Shown piece after piece: positions 28,758 through 35,699 of a stretch of DNA of 35,699 nucleotides (its first letter is position 1; each line of letters starts with the position of its first letter). Below the pieces are notes generated by a model. That model saw only the letters and a program-made list of their open reading frames with translations, ran no database searches and had not been told where the DNA came from. Source of the stretch: Patescibacteria group bacterium (GTDB lineage Bacteria; Patescibacteriota; Minisyncoccia; Phycocordibacterales; UBA12079); contig JAHITU010000014.1 in the NCBI GenBank assembly GCA_018817595.1, positions 1-35,699 of the forward strand, in the 5' to 3' direction. Position numbers and translations under genes: made by a program.

Positions 28758-30176
28758 TTATTTAATAAAAACCTGAATTCCTTTATCAGTATCTTTAACC
28801 ACATAACCCTCCGCTTCTATTTCATCTCGTATTCTATCTGATTCACTCCAATTTTGAGCTTCTCGAGCTAGATTTCTTTCTAAAATTAAGTCCTGAATAT
28901 CTTGTGGTAACTCTTTTATTTCTAAACTAGATTGCTTCGCACCTTGTAAAGACATAAAATTTTTTTCTAAATCTAATCCTAGAACTTTATCAAAATCCAA
29001 AATAGTCGCTAGTTTGTCTTCGTTAGCTAAATCTGACTTTAGAACTTCTGATATTAAGGCTAGAGCTTGAGGCAAACCAAAATCGTCAGACAATTTTTCT
29101 TTAAATTGATTCATAAAATCTTCTGAAACATTTCCTTTTTTTTCTCCTAGACCTGATAGGGAATTAAGCAGTCTCTCATAACCTGTTTGAGCTGATTCTA
29201 AAGCCTTCCATGTGAAATTTTGTTTAGAGCGATAATGAGCCTGCATAAAAAAATACCTTAAGGATAAAGGATTAAAACCTTTTTTAATAACATCATCGAC
29301 ATAAACCACATTCCCTAAAGATTTACTCATTTTGGTTCCATCAATTCCTAAATGTTCATTATGTATCCAATAATTTGTAAATTTAACCCCATTGGCAGAT
29401 TCACTTTGAGCAATTTCATTTGTATGGTGTGTAGGTATATGTTCAATTCCACCCATATGAATATCAATAGCATCTCCTAAATGCTTTTTAGACATAGCAG
29501 AACATTCAATATGCCACCCAGGAAAACCTTCTCCCCAGGGAGATTCCCAACTTTGTAAGGCATTTTTGTGTTTCCCAGCTTTAAAAAACCAAACAGCAAA
29601 ATCACTATTATTTTTCTTTTGAGGATCGGCTACATCTCCAGCCCCAGACCCTGATTGTAAATCTTCTAAATTTTGTCCTGATAATTGAGTATAATTTTTA
29701 GCTTTAGAAATATCAAAATAAATAGCTAAGTCTGTCTGGTATGCAAAACCTTTATCCATCAATATCTGAATCATATCAATCATTTCCTGAATATAGTCAG
29801 TAGCACGACAACGAGTGGTTGGAGGTAGAATATTTAATTCCTGCGTATCTTTTTCATAAATATCAATGTATTTTTTTGTAATTTCAGCAGGGGAAAGACC
29901 TTCTTTTTTTGCTCCTTTTTCTATTTTATCTTCTCCTTCATCCTCATCTGAAACAAGATGACCTACATCAGTGAAATTAGAAACAAAATTTACATTATAA
30001 CCTAAATAATCCAGAGAACGATGAACAGAATCAGCACAAAAAGATCCTCTCAAATTTCCAATATGTTGCTGGGAATAAACCGTTGGTCCACAATAATAAA
30101 AAGAAACTAAGCCCTCTTTTAAGGGTTTAAATTCCTGCTTTTCTCGTCCTAATGTATTGTATATTTTTAAAACCAT
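28758..30176 (-). CDS. cysS: Cysteinyl-tRNA synthetase
   Basis: Class Ia synthetase, 472 aa. The zinc-site cysteine is in YYCGPTVYS (C29), the HIGH motif is HIGN (38-41), the second zinc-ligand region is WHIECSAM with IEHIPTHHTNE, and KMSKS is in GTKMSKSLGN. A DALR-like helical domain ends the protein. Its ATG overlaps the last 10 bases of corA, so the two are translationally coupled. Confidence 0.96.
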   Translation of the reverse strand: MVLKIYNTLGREKQEFKPLKEGLVSFYYCGPTVYSQQHIGNLRGSFCADSVHRSLDYLGYNVNFVSNFTDVGHLVSDEDEGEDKIEKGAKKEGLSPAEITKKYIDIYEKDTQELNILPPTTRCRATDYIQEMIDMIQILMDKGFAYQTDLAIYFDISKAKNYTQLSGQNLEDLQSGSGAGDVADPQKKNNSDFAVWFFKAGKHKNALQSWESPWGEGFPGWHIECSAMSKKHLGDAIDIHMGGIEHIPTHHTNEIAQSESANGVKFTNYWIHNEHLGIDGTKMSKSLGNVVYVDDVIKKGFNPLSLRYFFMQAHYRSKQNFTWKALESAQTGYERLLNSLSGLGEKKGNVSEDFMNQFKEKLSDDFGLPQALALISEVLKSDLANEDKLATILDFDKVLGLDLEKNFMSLQGAKQSSLEIKELPQDIQDLILERNLAREAQNWSESDRIRDEIEAEGYVVKDTDKGIQVFIK

Positions 30177-31090
30177 TTTTTATATTTGAAGAAACTAAAC
30201 ATTACAGTTGTTGATAAAATCATTCCTCCCACAATCCACCAGAAATCCTGGTTCCAACCAACAACAGGTGTATGTATTGTATTCATTCCAAAAATAGATG
30301 CAAGTAAAGAAAGCGGGAAGGTAACGAAAGCCAAAATGGTAAAAATCTTCATTGTTTCGTTTTGCTTAGTAGTCAAAAGAGAGTCATTGGTTTCTCTTAA
30401 TTCCTTTAAATTTTCTTGGCTAGTTTTAACCAAATGATAAACTTTTCTATATTTATCATTCACAGATCTTAGATAATGTATAAAATCCTTTCCAAAAAAA
30501 CTTTCTCCTACTAATTCGAGAGAGTCTAAAACTTCTTTATGATGCATAGTAGCTTGTTTAAAATCTAGCAGATTATGACCCATTCTAGAAATCTCTCTTA
30601 CCATTATTTTTTCCTTACCTGAAAAAATATATTTTTCCATTTCTCTTTGTTCTTGCTCTACATGATCCAGCTCATCAAGAAGTGCTTCGTATAATTTTTG
30701 AGTGATGTAGTAAAATAAATAACCAGCATGTAGTTGTTGATTTTCTTCAGAATTTAAGATAGATTCAACCTCAAAAATTTTACTAAATGTTTCTAAAGGG
30801 CTTATTTCATCATAGCGAATAGTGATGATAAAATCTTTTCCTATAATAAAATCAATTTCTTTACTTATAAATTCAGACCTTGAACCATTTCTCTTTAAAA
30901 AAGGGAAATGGAGTATTAGATAAATATAATTTTCATGTAAATCGACCTTTGGTTTGAAAGTCGGTAATAGTAATTCTTCAGCTACTAGAGGGTGTAACTT
31001 ATATTGAAGCATTAAATTACGCACTTCGTCTTGAGTAGGTTTAATGACATCAATCCAAGTTATATTTTGTGAGGTATATTTTTTTAACAT
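30167..31090 (-). CDS. corA: CorA-type magnesium/cobalt transporter
   Basis: 307 aa. A cytoplasmic N-terminal alpha/beta domain, a long helical stalk (about 150-250), and two C-terminal transmembrane helices. The signature GMN ends the first (LLASIFGMNTIHTP). The last residues KYKKWF follow the second helix in the cytoplasm, as usual for the family. It acts as a pentameric channel. Its start is preceded by a TTTCGACTATTTTTATT repeat with the 20-bp palindrome, so promoter and repeat overlap. cysS overlaps its 3' end. Confidence 0.92.
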   Translation of the reverse strand: MLKKYTSQNITWIDVIKPTQDEVRNLMLQYKLHPLVAEELLLPTFKPKVDLHENYIYLILHFPFLKRNGSRSEFISKEIDFIIGKDFIITIRYDEISPLETFSKIFEVESILNSEENQQLHAGYLFYYITQKLYEALLDELDHVEQEQREMEKYIFSGKEKIMVREISRMGHNLLDFKQATMHHKEVLDSLELVGESFFGKDFIHYLRSVNDKYRKVYHLVKTSQENLKELRETNDSLLTTKQNETMKIFTILAFVTFPLSLLASIFGMNTIHTPVVGWNQDFWWIVGGMILSTTVMFSFFKYKKWF

Positions 31091-31554
31091 AATAAAAATA
31101 GTCGAAAGCCTATAAAGCTTGCCTGCCGGCAGGCAGGTCTATAAAGTCAAAAGTATTTTTCGCCTTTTATTTTATAATTTAATAAGTACAACAATTTTAA
31201 CATAATAAAACAGAAGAAAATAGAAACGATGTGGAAAGATGAAAAAATCAAAGATTTTAAGATTTATGATTTAAGTCGCCTCATTGGCGACCCGCCGATG
31301 AGGCAGGATTTAAGAACGGATTTTGTTCCGCAAAATCCATAATGAAAATTTTCGATTTTCTACGAATGAAGCGAAGCCTCGTTCGTCTTCGCGAGGAGAA
31401 TAGGTTTTTTAGTTTTTTGCCTGCCTGCCGGTAGGCAGGTTAAAAAACTAAAAATCCTGTTCAACGACGCGATCCAGAAACTTTAAAAACCTTATAAACT
31501 TTTAGCTCACTTTCCATTTGATAAGTCACTCATAATTTGAGATAATATGAATCA
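31091..31554. repeat. Repeat-filled gap between corA and ctpA
   Basis: No gene. From left: a TTTCGACTA-type repeat with a near-perfect 20-bp palindrome (31118-31137); GATTTAAG interrupted by a GCCTCATTGGCG/CGCCGATGAGGC hairpin; GGATTTTG-TTC-CGCAAAATCC; TCTTCGCGAGGAG; and a nested palindrome, AGGTTTTTTAGTTTTTTG around CCTGCCTGCCGGTAGGCAGG (31420-31439). A ctpA -10 box ends the gap. Confidence 0.8.
31541..31548 (+). promoter_or_regulatory. ctpA -10 box, leaderless start
   Basis: GATAATAT ends six bases before the ATG at 31555. TTGATA at 31518 could be a -35 with a 17-base spacer to GATAAT. No Shine-Dalgarno sequence. Confidence 0.6.
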
Positions 31555-32799
31555 ATGAAAAACAAAATCAAAAAACAAACAAAAAAATTTTTGAAAATTA
31601 CTTTACCCAAATTACCGTTAATTTTAACTGGTACTATTTTAATAGCTGTAGGTTTCTTCTTAGGGTCAAATTATGAAAAAAATCAATCTGATTTATCTGA
31701 TATTCTAAATAAAGATTTAGGACAACCCAAAGAAGTAAGTTTCGATACTTTTTGGAAATCATGGGAAACTCTGGATGAAAAATTTGTCAGTGATAGTGAA
31801 GAAAAAGTAAATTCACAAGAAAAAATATGGGGAGCCATTCAAGGCTTGGCTGATTCTTTTGGAGACCCTTATACAGTCTTTATGCCTCCAGCAGATTCTG
31901 CTATTTTTGAATCTGATATTGCGGGTAACTTTGAAGGGGTTGGAATGGAAATAGGAATTAGAGATAATGTTTTAATTGTAGTAGCCCCACTAAAAGGAAC
32001 ACCAGCCGAAAGATCAGGAATAATGCCTCAAGATAAAATTATTGAAATTGATGGAAATTCAACTTTAAATATGAGTACTGATGAGGCAGTCAAAATAATC
32101 CGAGGGGAAAGAGGAACTGATGTTGTTCTATTGGTTAGAAGAGAGGGAACAGAAAAAGATTTTGAAATTTCAATTACTCGCGATGTAATCGAAATACCAA
32201 ATATAAAAACAGAAATAATCGACGGGGTTTTTGTAATTCGACTTTATAGCTTTACCGCTGCTTCACCTAACTTATTCCGAGAAGCCCTAAGAGAATTTAT
32301 AGAATTTAACAGTGATAAATTAATTATTGACTTAAGAGGGAATCCAGGAGGGTATTTAGAAGTAGCCAATGACATCGCCAGTTGGTTCTTGCCTATGGGG
32401 AAGGTGGTGGTAACAGAAGATTATGGAGAAAATCAAGCTGCCAAAGTTCATTCTAGTCGCGGCTATAACATTTTTAATGACAATTTAAAGCTGGCTATTT
32501 TGATTAACGGAGGCTCAGCATCAGCGTCAGAAATTTTAGCCGGAGCTTTGAGCGAATATGACAAAGCAACTTTAATCGGCACACAATCATTTGGTAAAGG
32601 TTCAGTTCAAGAATTGGTTAAAATTACTCCCGAGACTTCACTAAAAGTGACAGTAGCTCGTTGGTTAACTCCATTAGGAAATTCAATTTCCAAAAATGGC
32701 TTAACTCCTGACATTGAAGTTGAAATTACTTTAGATGATGTCAAAGAAGAAAAAGACCCCCAAACAGATAAGGCTATAGAATATTTGAAATCATTGTAA
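31555..32799 (+). CDS. ctpA: C-terminal processing protease (S41 family)
   Basis: A 414-aa membrane-anchored serine protease. After a basic N terminus there is one transmembrane helix (about 20-38), then the S41 cap with DPYTVFMPP, a PDZ domain (about 121-205), and the protease core with RGNPGGYLEVAND, the nucleophile motif NGGSASASEILAGAL (about 318-332) and the general-base lysine K348 in SFGKGS. It cleaves proteins at the C terminus outside the membrane. The catalytic pair is intact, unlike the protease-like protein at 15657. Confidence 0.95.
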   Translation: MKNKIKKQTKKFLKITLPKLPLILTGTILIAVGFFLGSNYEKNQSDLSDILNKDLGQPKEVSFDTFWKSWETLDEKFVSDSEEKVNSQEKIWGAIQGLADSFGDPYTVFMPPADSAIFESDIAGNFEGVGMEIGIRDNVLIVVAPLKGTPAERSGIMPQDKIIEIDGNSTLNMSTDEAVKIIRGERGTDVVLLVRREGTEKDFEISITRDVIEIPNIKTEIIDGVFVIRLYSFTAASPNLFREALREFIEFNSDKLIIDLRGNPGGYLEVANDIASWFLPMGKVVVTEDYGENQAAKVHSSRGYNIFNDNLKLAILINGGSASASEILAGALSEYDKATLIGTQSFGKGSVQELVKITPETSLKVTVARWLTPLGNSISKNGLTPDIEVEITLDDVKEEKDPQTDKAIEYLKSL

Positions 32800-32822
32800 A
32801 AATCAAAATAATCAAATTTTAG

Positions 32823-32860
32823 AGGTCCAACAAACTCTTAGTTGTTGGGCTTCTTTTTTA
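32823..32860 (+). terminator. ctpA terminator
   Basis: AGGTCCAACAA and TTGTTGGGCTT pair with wobble positions, then CTTTTTT. Confidence 0.85.
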
Positions 32861-32960
32861 TAAATAAAAAAATATAGTGGAGAGAAGGATCAATTCTTTT
32901 GTTTTTTTATTTATCCCGTTAAAAGTAAGGAATTGTATATTCTTGTAAGTTTTAACTGGA

Positions 32961-32989
32961 TTGACAAAATAAATAAAAAAGACTAATAT
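32961..32989 (+). promoter_or_regulatory. Consensus promoter TTGACA-17-TAATAT
   Basis: TTGACA (32961-32966), exactly 17 bases, TAATAT (32984-32989). It is the best sigma70-type promoter I find in the window. No open reading frame follows, but a structured region with a terminator does. Confidence 0.8.
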
Positions 32990-32996
32990 GGTGATA

Positions 32997-33126
32997 GTTA
33001 GTTATGGGGTTGGTTGAATTTCCCACCATTTCGAAATACTTTTATTATATCTCTTAAGCCACCATCTTTTGGATATATTTAATTTCAACCAACCCCTCCA
33101 CCCCCTTACATTCTGTAAGGGGTTTT
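32997..33126 (+). ncRNA. Candidate abundant small RNA
   Basis: About 130 nt from the predicted start to a terminator (CCCCTTACA, 33102-33110, with TGTAAGGGG, 33114-33122, then TTTT). The main body is closed by a 13-bp perfect stem, GGGGTTGGTTGAA (33006-33018) with TTCAACCAACCCC (33084-33096). Inside, CCACCAT occurs twice (near 33023 and 33061) in AU-rich, probably unpaired sequence. It could be a 6S-like or regulatory RNA. I cannot assign it to a known family. The flanks 32861-32960 and 33127-33288 hold only repeats. Confidence 0.7.
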
Positions 33127-33288
33127 ATATTGCAATATAAGCTTATTTATAATAAACTATTGGAATCAAACAGAAATTAAAAATTAATCAATGGAAAGTA
33201 GAGAGTAGGGAGTAGAAAATGGAAAAATTTTCACGCAATGAAAGTTTTTCTTACAACATTCTACATTCTTCATTCCACATACTAATAT

Positions 33289-33735
33289 ATGAAAGTAATA
33301 TTACTACAAGACGTTGCTAAAATCGGAAAAAAATTTGATGTTAAAAATGTATCTGACGGATATGCTCTTAATTTTTTGATTCCACAAAAAAAAGCTCAAA
33401 TGGCAACAGCTAAAGCTATTCAAGAAATCGAAGCAGACAAACAAAAACATTTAGAATTAACGAAAGCTGAAAATGAAAAATTAATGGAAGTAATCGAAAA
33501 GATAAAAGATTCTAAAATTGAAATAACTGCTAATGCTAACGAAGAGGGAAAATTGTTTGCTAGTGTAGGAGAAAAAGAAATTTCAGAAGCTTTCTCAGAC
33601 CAATCAGGCCAATCAGTAAAACCAGAAATTATAGAACTAGAAAAACCAATTAAGGAAATAGGGGAACATGAGGTAGGTATTAAAATAGAAGACAAGATTG
33701 TTAAATTAATGATTGAAGTAAAAGCCGAAAAGTAA
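33289..33735 (+). CDS. rplI: 50S ribosomal protein L9
   Basis: 148 aa. MKVILLQDVAKIGKKFDVKNVSDGYALNFLIPQ is the L9 N-terminal domain, followed by the long connecting helix (about 40-75) and the C-terminal domain. Some CPR groups are reported to have lost L9, so its presence is a weak taxonomic hint. No ribosome binding site is seen; the sequence just upstream is a loose inverted repeat (GGAAAGTAGAGAG / CATTCTTCATTCC). Confidence 0.95.
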   Translation: MKVILLQDVAKIGKKFDVKNVSDGYALNFLIPQKKAQMATAKAIQEIEADKQKHLELTKAENEKLMEVIEKIKDSKIEITANANEEGKLFASVGEKEISEAFSDQSGQSVKPEIIELEKPIKEIGEHEVGIKIEDKIVKLMIEVKAEK

Positions 33736-33738
33736 AAA

Positions 33739-33915
33739 AGATTTAGGATTTAAGAATTAAGATTTAAGAACGGATTTTGCTCTGCAAAATCCTCAACGAA
33801 AAACTTTTATTTTTTCGTCTCTGCGAGGAAAAATATTTTAAAAAAGAAATACTCCAATTAATTGGAGTATTTCTTTTTTAAAATATTTTGACGCGGCAGT
33901 CTAGAAAAATTTCTT
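33739..33915. repeat. Composite repeat with second 60-bp perfect palindrome
   Basis: GATTTAGGATTTAAG blocks, GGATTTTGC-TCT-GCAAAATCC, CGTCTCTGCGAGGA, then a perfect 60-bp palindrome (33830-33889, centre TACTCCAATTAATTGGAGTA), then GACGCGGCAGTCTAGAA. The palindrome differs in sequence from that at 17468 but has the same length and insertion point. TTAAATCTTAAATCTTA follows as the inverted end. Confidence 0.85.
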
Positions 33916-33943
33916 AAATCTTAAATCTTATCTCTTAAATCTA

Positions 33944-33973
33944 TAAAAAAACGAGCTTAAGCTCGTTTTTTGA
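33944..33973 (-). terminator. rpmA terminator
   Basis: AAAAAACGAGCTTAAGCTCG continues as TTTTTT: a 26-bp perfect palindrome with U runs on both strands, four bases from the rpmA stop codon. Confidence 0.85.
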
Positions 33974-33976
33974 TTT

Positions 33977-34249
33977 TTATATAATGTTAGCCATTTTTCT
34001 TTTCATAAAAGTTCCATGGAAATTTACCTTTCTTTTTTCAGTAAATTTAACTGTCCCTTCTGCCATTGCGAATAAAGTATGATCTTTTCCGACAGCTACA
34101 TTTTTACCAGCTAATATCTTAGTTCCTCTTTGTCGAACTATAATAGAACCAACTTTCGCAGGTTGTCCATCATATAATTTTGTTCCTAAATATTGAGGTC
34201 CTGAATCTCTCAGGTTTCTTGTTGAACCTCCAGCTTTTTTATGTGACAT
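33977..34249 (-). CDS. rpmA: 50S ribosomal protein L27
   Basis: 90 aa. It starts [22 protein letters not shown], with the [23 protein letters not shown] core. The start is taken at 34249, because the 12 extra residues of the longer frame are not part of L27. The N terminus begins directly with the conserved sequence, so there is no Firmicutes-type cleaved leader. It is separated from rplU by about 9.4 kb, whereas the two are usually adjacent. Confidence 0.95.
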   Translation of the reverse strand: MSHKKAGGSTRNLRDSGPQYLGTKLYDGQPAKVGSIIVRQRGTKILAGKNVAVGKDHTLFAMAEGTVKFTEKRKVNFHGTFMKRKMANII

Positions 34250-34367
34250 ATTTTTAAGGAGTGTAACGACTATAAAAATAGTCATCCGCCTAAGGCGGAT
34301 ATATTAAAAATAACCGTTAACTTATTATATTTTTAAAATTTAAATTTAAAAATTAAAAAATAAATGA

Positions 34368-34373
34368 TATAAT
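34368..34373 (+). promoter_or_regulatory. -10 box of the sunset-domain gene
   Basis: A perfect TATAAT overlaps the upstream ATG at 34372, which excludes that codon as the start. The next in-frame ATG is at 34396, 22 bases after the box, giving a short leader without a good Shine-Dalgarno sequence. Confidence 0.6.
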
Positions 34374-34395
34374 GGTATCAATATTTTTTAACTTG

Positions 34396-34818
34396 ATGCA
34401 AAGTATAAAAGAAAAACTAAATAAAATCAAGGAGGTAGGGGATAATGTTGTTAAAAACAACTCCTATTTTAATTTAATACTCATTATATTAGTGGCTTTT
34501 TCGTCTTTTGGACTAGGAAGACTGTCTTTTTTGGAAGAAAATCAATCTTCTATTAATATAATTCCTACCTCACAGGCAGGCAGGAACCAGAACCTAACAG
34601 AACAAAATACAGCCTCAATATCCTCTTCTCAGAAATTTAGTAACTCAATTACTAAACCAATAGGGATGTATGTCGCGTCTCAAAATAGTGATAAATATCA
34701 TGCTCCTTGGTGTTCTGGAGCCCAAAGAATTAAAGAGGAAAATAAAATTTGGTTCCAAACCAAAGAAGAAGCTGAATCCAGTGGAAGAACCCCAGCCTCA
34801 AATTGTAAAGGAATATAA
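34396..34818 (+). CDS. Membrane-anchored sunset-domain (Ada-like zinc) protein
   Basis: 140 aa. An amphipathic N terminus, one transmembrane helix (about 22-42), a low-complexity Ser/Thr/Gln linker, then the C-terminal domain YVASQNSDKYHAPWCSGAQR...NKIWFQTKEEAESSGRTPASNC. This matches the sunset domain, related to the Ada metal-binding fold; His, Cys and the terminal Cys are candidate metal ligands. The linker SQAGRN is encoded by GGCAGGCAGG, a half of the 20-bp palindromic repeat, so a repeat may have entered the gene. Confidence 0.8.
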   Translation: MQSIKEKLNKIKEVGDNVVKNNSYFNLILIILVAFSSFGLGRLSFLEENQSSINIIPTSQAGRNQNLTEQNTASISSSQKFSNSITKPIGMYVASQNSDKYHAPWCSGAQRIKEENKIWFQTKEEAESSGRTPASNCKGI

Positions 34819-34880
34819 AAATTAAAAAATGAAAAATCGTGGACGTGCTACGTCCACGATTTTTCATTTTTTAATTTTTA
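34817..34880. terminator. Long perfect hairpin after the sunset gene
   Basis: About 28 bp per arm: AAATTAAAAAATG, AAAAATCGTGGACGT, loop GCT, and the complement. It overlaps the stop codon. The GTGGACGT core recurs at 22985. Next to it are tandem TATTATGTATTAAGTA motifs related to those before clpC. Confidence 0.8.
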
Positions 34881-34948
34881 GTATTATGTATTAAGTAGCA
34901 TGTATTATGTAGGCGAATTTTGGCTTTAGCCAAAATCCGTCTTTGCGA

Positions 34949-35044
34949 CCCAGTACTTTGAATTAAATTACTTATTTTTCATTTCCTGAATAATTATTTA
35001 CTTTAAATAAAATTAATTTATATTAATTGCAACAAAGTGCCGGG
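34949..35044. mobile_element. MITE-like element, copy 2
   Basis: CCCAGTACTTTG (34949-34960) and CAAAGTGCCGGG (35033-35044) enclose an AT-rich interior. It matches copy 1 (15374) at both edges (AATTAAATTAC and TTGCAA) but differs in the middle. It is again embedded in TCTTTGCGA...GTAATCC. No gene is seen in 34819-35134. Confidence 0.72.
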
Positions 35045-35085
35045 GGAGTAATCCCTTCGACTCGCTCAATAAAACAAATATAAAA

Positions 35086-35122
35086 ACCGCATAAATTTGA
35101 TTGTCGTCAAATTTATGCGATT
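35086..35122 (-). terminator. Terminator of the response regulator gene
   Basis: CGCATAAATTTGA and TCAAATTTATGCG form a 13-bp stem around TTGTCG. On the minus strand GGTTTTTATATTT follows. Confidence 0.88.
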
Positions 35123-35134
35123 ATATGTCTACAC

Positions 35135-35476
35135 TCATAGAGCATGCTTATTTACAAGAGCAATTAACTCATGCCAATAATAAGGTTTTTTCAAAACTGA
35201 GTCAGCTTCATTTTCTGGAATTTCTAATGCTCCAGTTTGTAAAATACAAGGAACATTAGGAAATCTTTTCTTGACTTCTTTTATGAGGAATATCCCGTTC
35301 CCGTCGGGCATATGTAAATCTATAAAAACCAAATCAACAACAACACCGGATTCTAAAACTAATAAAGCCTCGTTTCCACTTTCACATAAAACAGTTTCAA
35401 AACCTTTATCCTTCAAAATCTTTTCATTCATTCTCATTACGTGCGGTTCGTCATCAACTATCATTATTTTTTTCAT
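35135..35476 (-). CDS. Single-domain response regulator
   Basis: A 113-aa stand-alone receiver domain. Acidic pair D8/D9 in VDDEP, phospho-acceptor D53 in VFIDLHMPDGNG, T81 in LQTGA, and K97 followed by proline in VLKKPYY. All catalytic residues are present. There is no output domain and no histidine kinase in the window, so it is an orphan CheY/Spo0F-like protein. AAGGGG lies before the ATG. Its -35 box overlaps the stop codon of the adjacent transposase fragment. Confidence 0.92.
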   Translation of the reverse strand: MKKIMIVDDEPHVMRMNEKILKDKGFETVLCESGNEALLVLESGVVVDLVFIDLHMPDGNGIFLIKEVKKRFPNVPCILQTGALEIPENEADSVLKKPYYWHELIALVNKHAL

Positions 35477-35528
35477 GATTTTTCCCCTTTTTTATGATTT
35501 TGTAAAATACAAATGTTTATCTGTTTAA

Positions 35529-35556
35529 ATAATAATATAAATATAAAATATGTCAA
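35529..35556 (-). promoter_or_regulatory. Promoter of the response regulator gene
   Basis: On the minus strand: TTGACA (35556-35551), 16 bases, TATTAT (35534-35529). The leader is about 46 nt. The TGA stop of the transposase lies within TTGACA. Confidence 0.6.
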
Positions 35557-35699
35557 TAGTTGTAGCATTGCAGCGTCAAGTTTACAGTTGTCAGTTCTTG
35601 TAGTCTTTCGACAGGAGTTTTTCCATCCATTCCTAAACCTCGATGTTTCTTTCTGTGATTATAGTAATAAAGAAACAAATTAAGTTGGTATTGCATTTC
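35553..35699 (-). CDS. IS transposase (rve integrase core), C-terminal fragment
   Basis: 48 residues enter from the right edge and end in TGA. LNLFLYYYNHRKKHRGLG followed by GKTPVERLQ is the C-terminal end of an rve-type integrase core, as in IS481- and IS3-family transposases (YN..R.H.GL....P...). The DDE residues lie outside the window. The inverted repeat of the element cannot be located with confidence. Confidence 0.85.
   Translation of the reverse strand, partial: EMQYQLNLFLYYYNHRKKHRGLGMDGKTPVERLQELTTVNLTLQCYNY

Noticed and set aside
32997-33126. Firm 6S RNA call
   Set aside because: There is a closing stem and an AU-rich loop, but the loop is strongly one-sided and I see no convincing open-promoter mimic, so it is left as an unassigned RNA.

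Overview
This AT-rich window looks like chromosomal DNA of a Candidate Phyla Radiation (Patescibacteria, probably Parcubacteria-like) bacterium. The signs are compact housekeeping genes, a short IF-2, RNHCP-, DUF4446- and sunset-domain proteins, tRNA genes without encoded CCA, and dispersed palindromes such as CCTGCCTGCCGGCAGGCAGG. TGA is used as a stop (argS ends ATG TGA), which excludes the recoded Gracilibacteria/Absconditabacteria lineages. Both ends run into transposase fragments (IS200/IS605 TnpA-like on the left, an rve-type transposase on the right), so this may be a whole contig broken at insertion sequences.

Layout. 1-9145: an IS remnant, typA/bipA, small unknown genes, an RNHCP zinc protein, argS, an NYN nuclease and a Pif1-like helicase. 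9146-14049, minus strand: a translation block read as DUF4446, infB, rbfA, tRNA-Cys, HNH endonuclease, tRNA-Leu, tRNA-Lys, rpmG, tRNA-Trp. Inside it lie arrays of palindromic units whose ends copy the 3' end of the neighbouring tRNA. 14166-20396: a cysteine desulfurase, a degenerate trypsin-like protease and a large Clp ATPase. 20516-21160: tRNA-Tyr and a third tRNA-tailed array. 21197-24567: a Nudix protein, small unknown genes, a YbaK-type deacylase, a candidate structured RNA and rplU. 24844-31090: recR, dnaB, a RhuM-like protein, cysS and corA. 31555-35699: a C-terminal processing protease, a second candidate RNA with a consensus promoter, rplI, rpmA, a sunset-domain protein, a lone response regulator and the transposase fragment.

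Two expression classes stand out. Recognisable housekeeping genes (argS, NYN, cysteine desulfurase, Nudix, YbaK, recR, dnaB, ctpA) have a TATAAT-like box ending 6-8 nt before the ATG and no ribosome binding site, so they are probably transcribed as leaderless mRNAs. Twelve small genes, all unknown except the response regulator and one with a zinc-knuckle pattern, have strong AGGAGG-type sites. Seven of those have a recognisable -35/-10 promoter further upstream.

The most unusual content is in the non-coding DNA. Six inverted units with a shared core lie downstream of tRNA-Trp, tRNA-Lys and tRNA-Tyr, two per locus, and their ends match the local tRNA. There are also interrupted tRNA-Lys copies with co-varying hairpins, two different 60-bp perfect palindromes at the same site of a host repeat, a pair of about 95-bp MITE-like elements, and a TTTCGACTA repeat that abuts gene starts. 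I do not recognise a described system matching the tRNA-tailed units.
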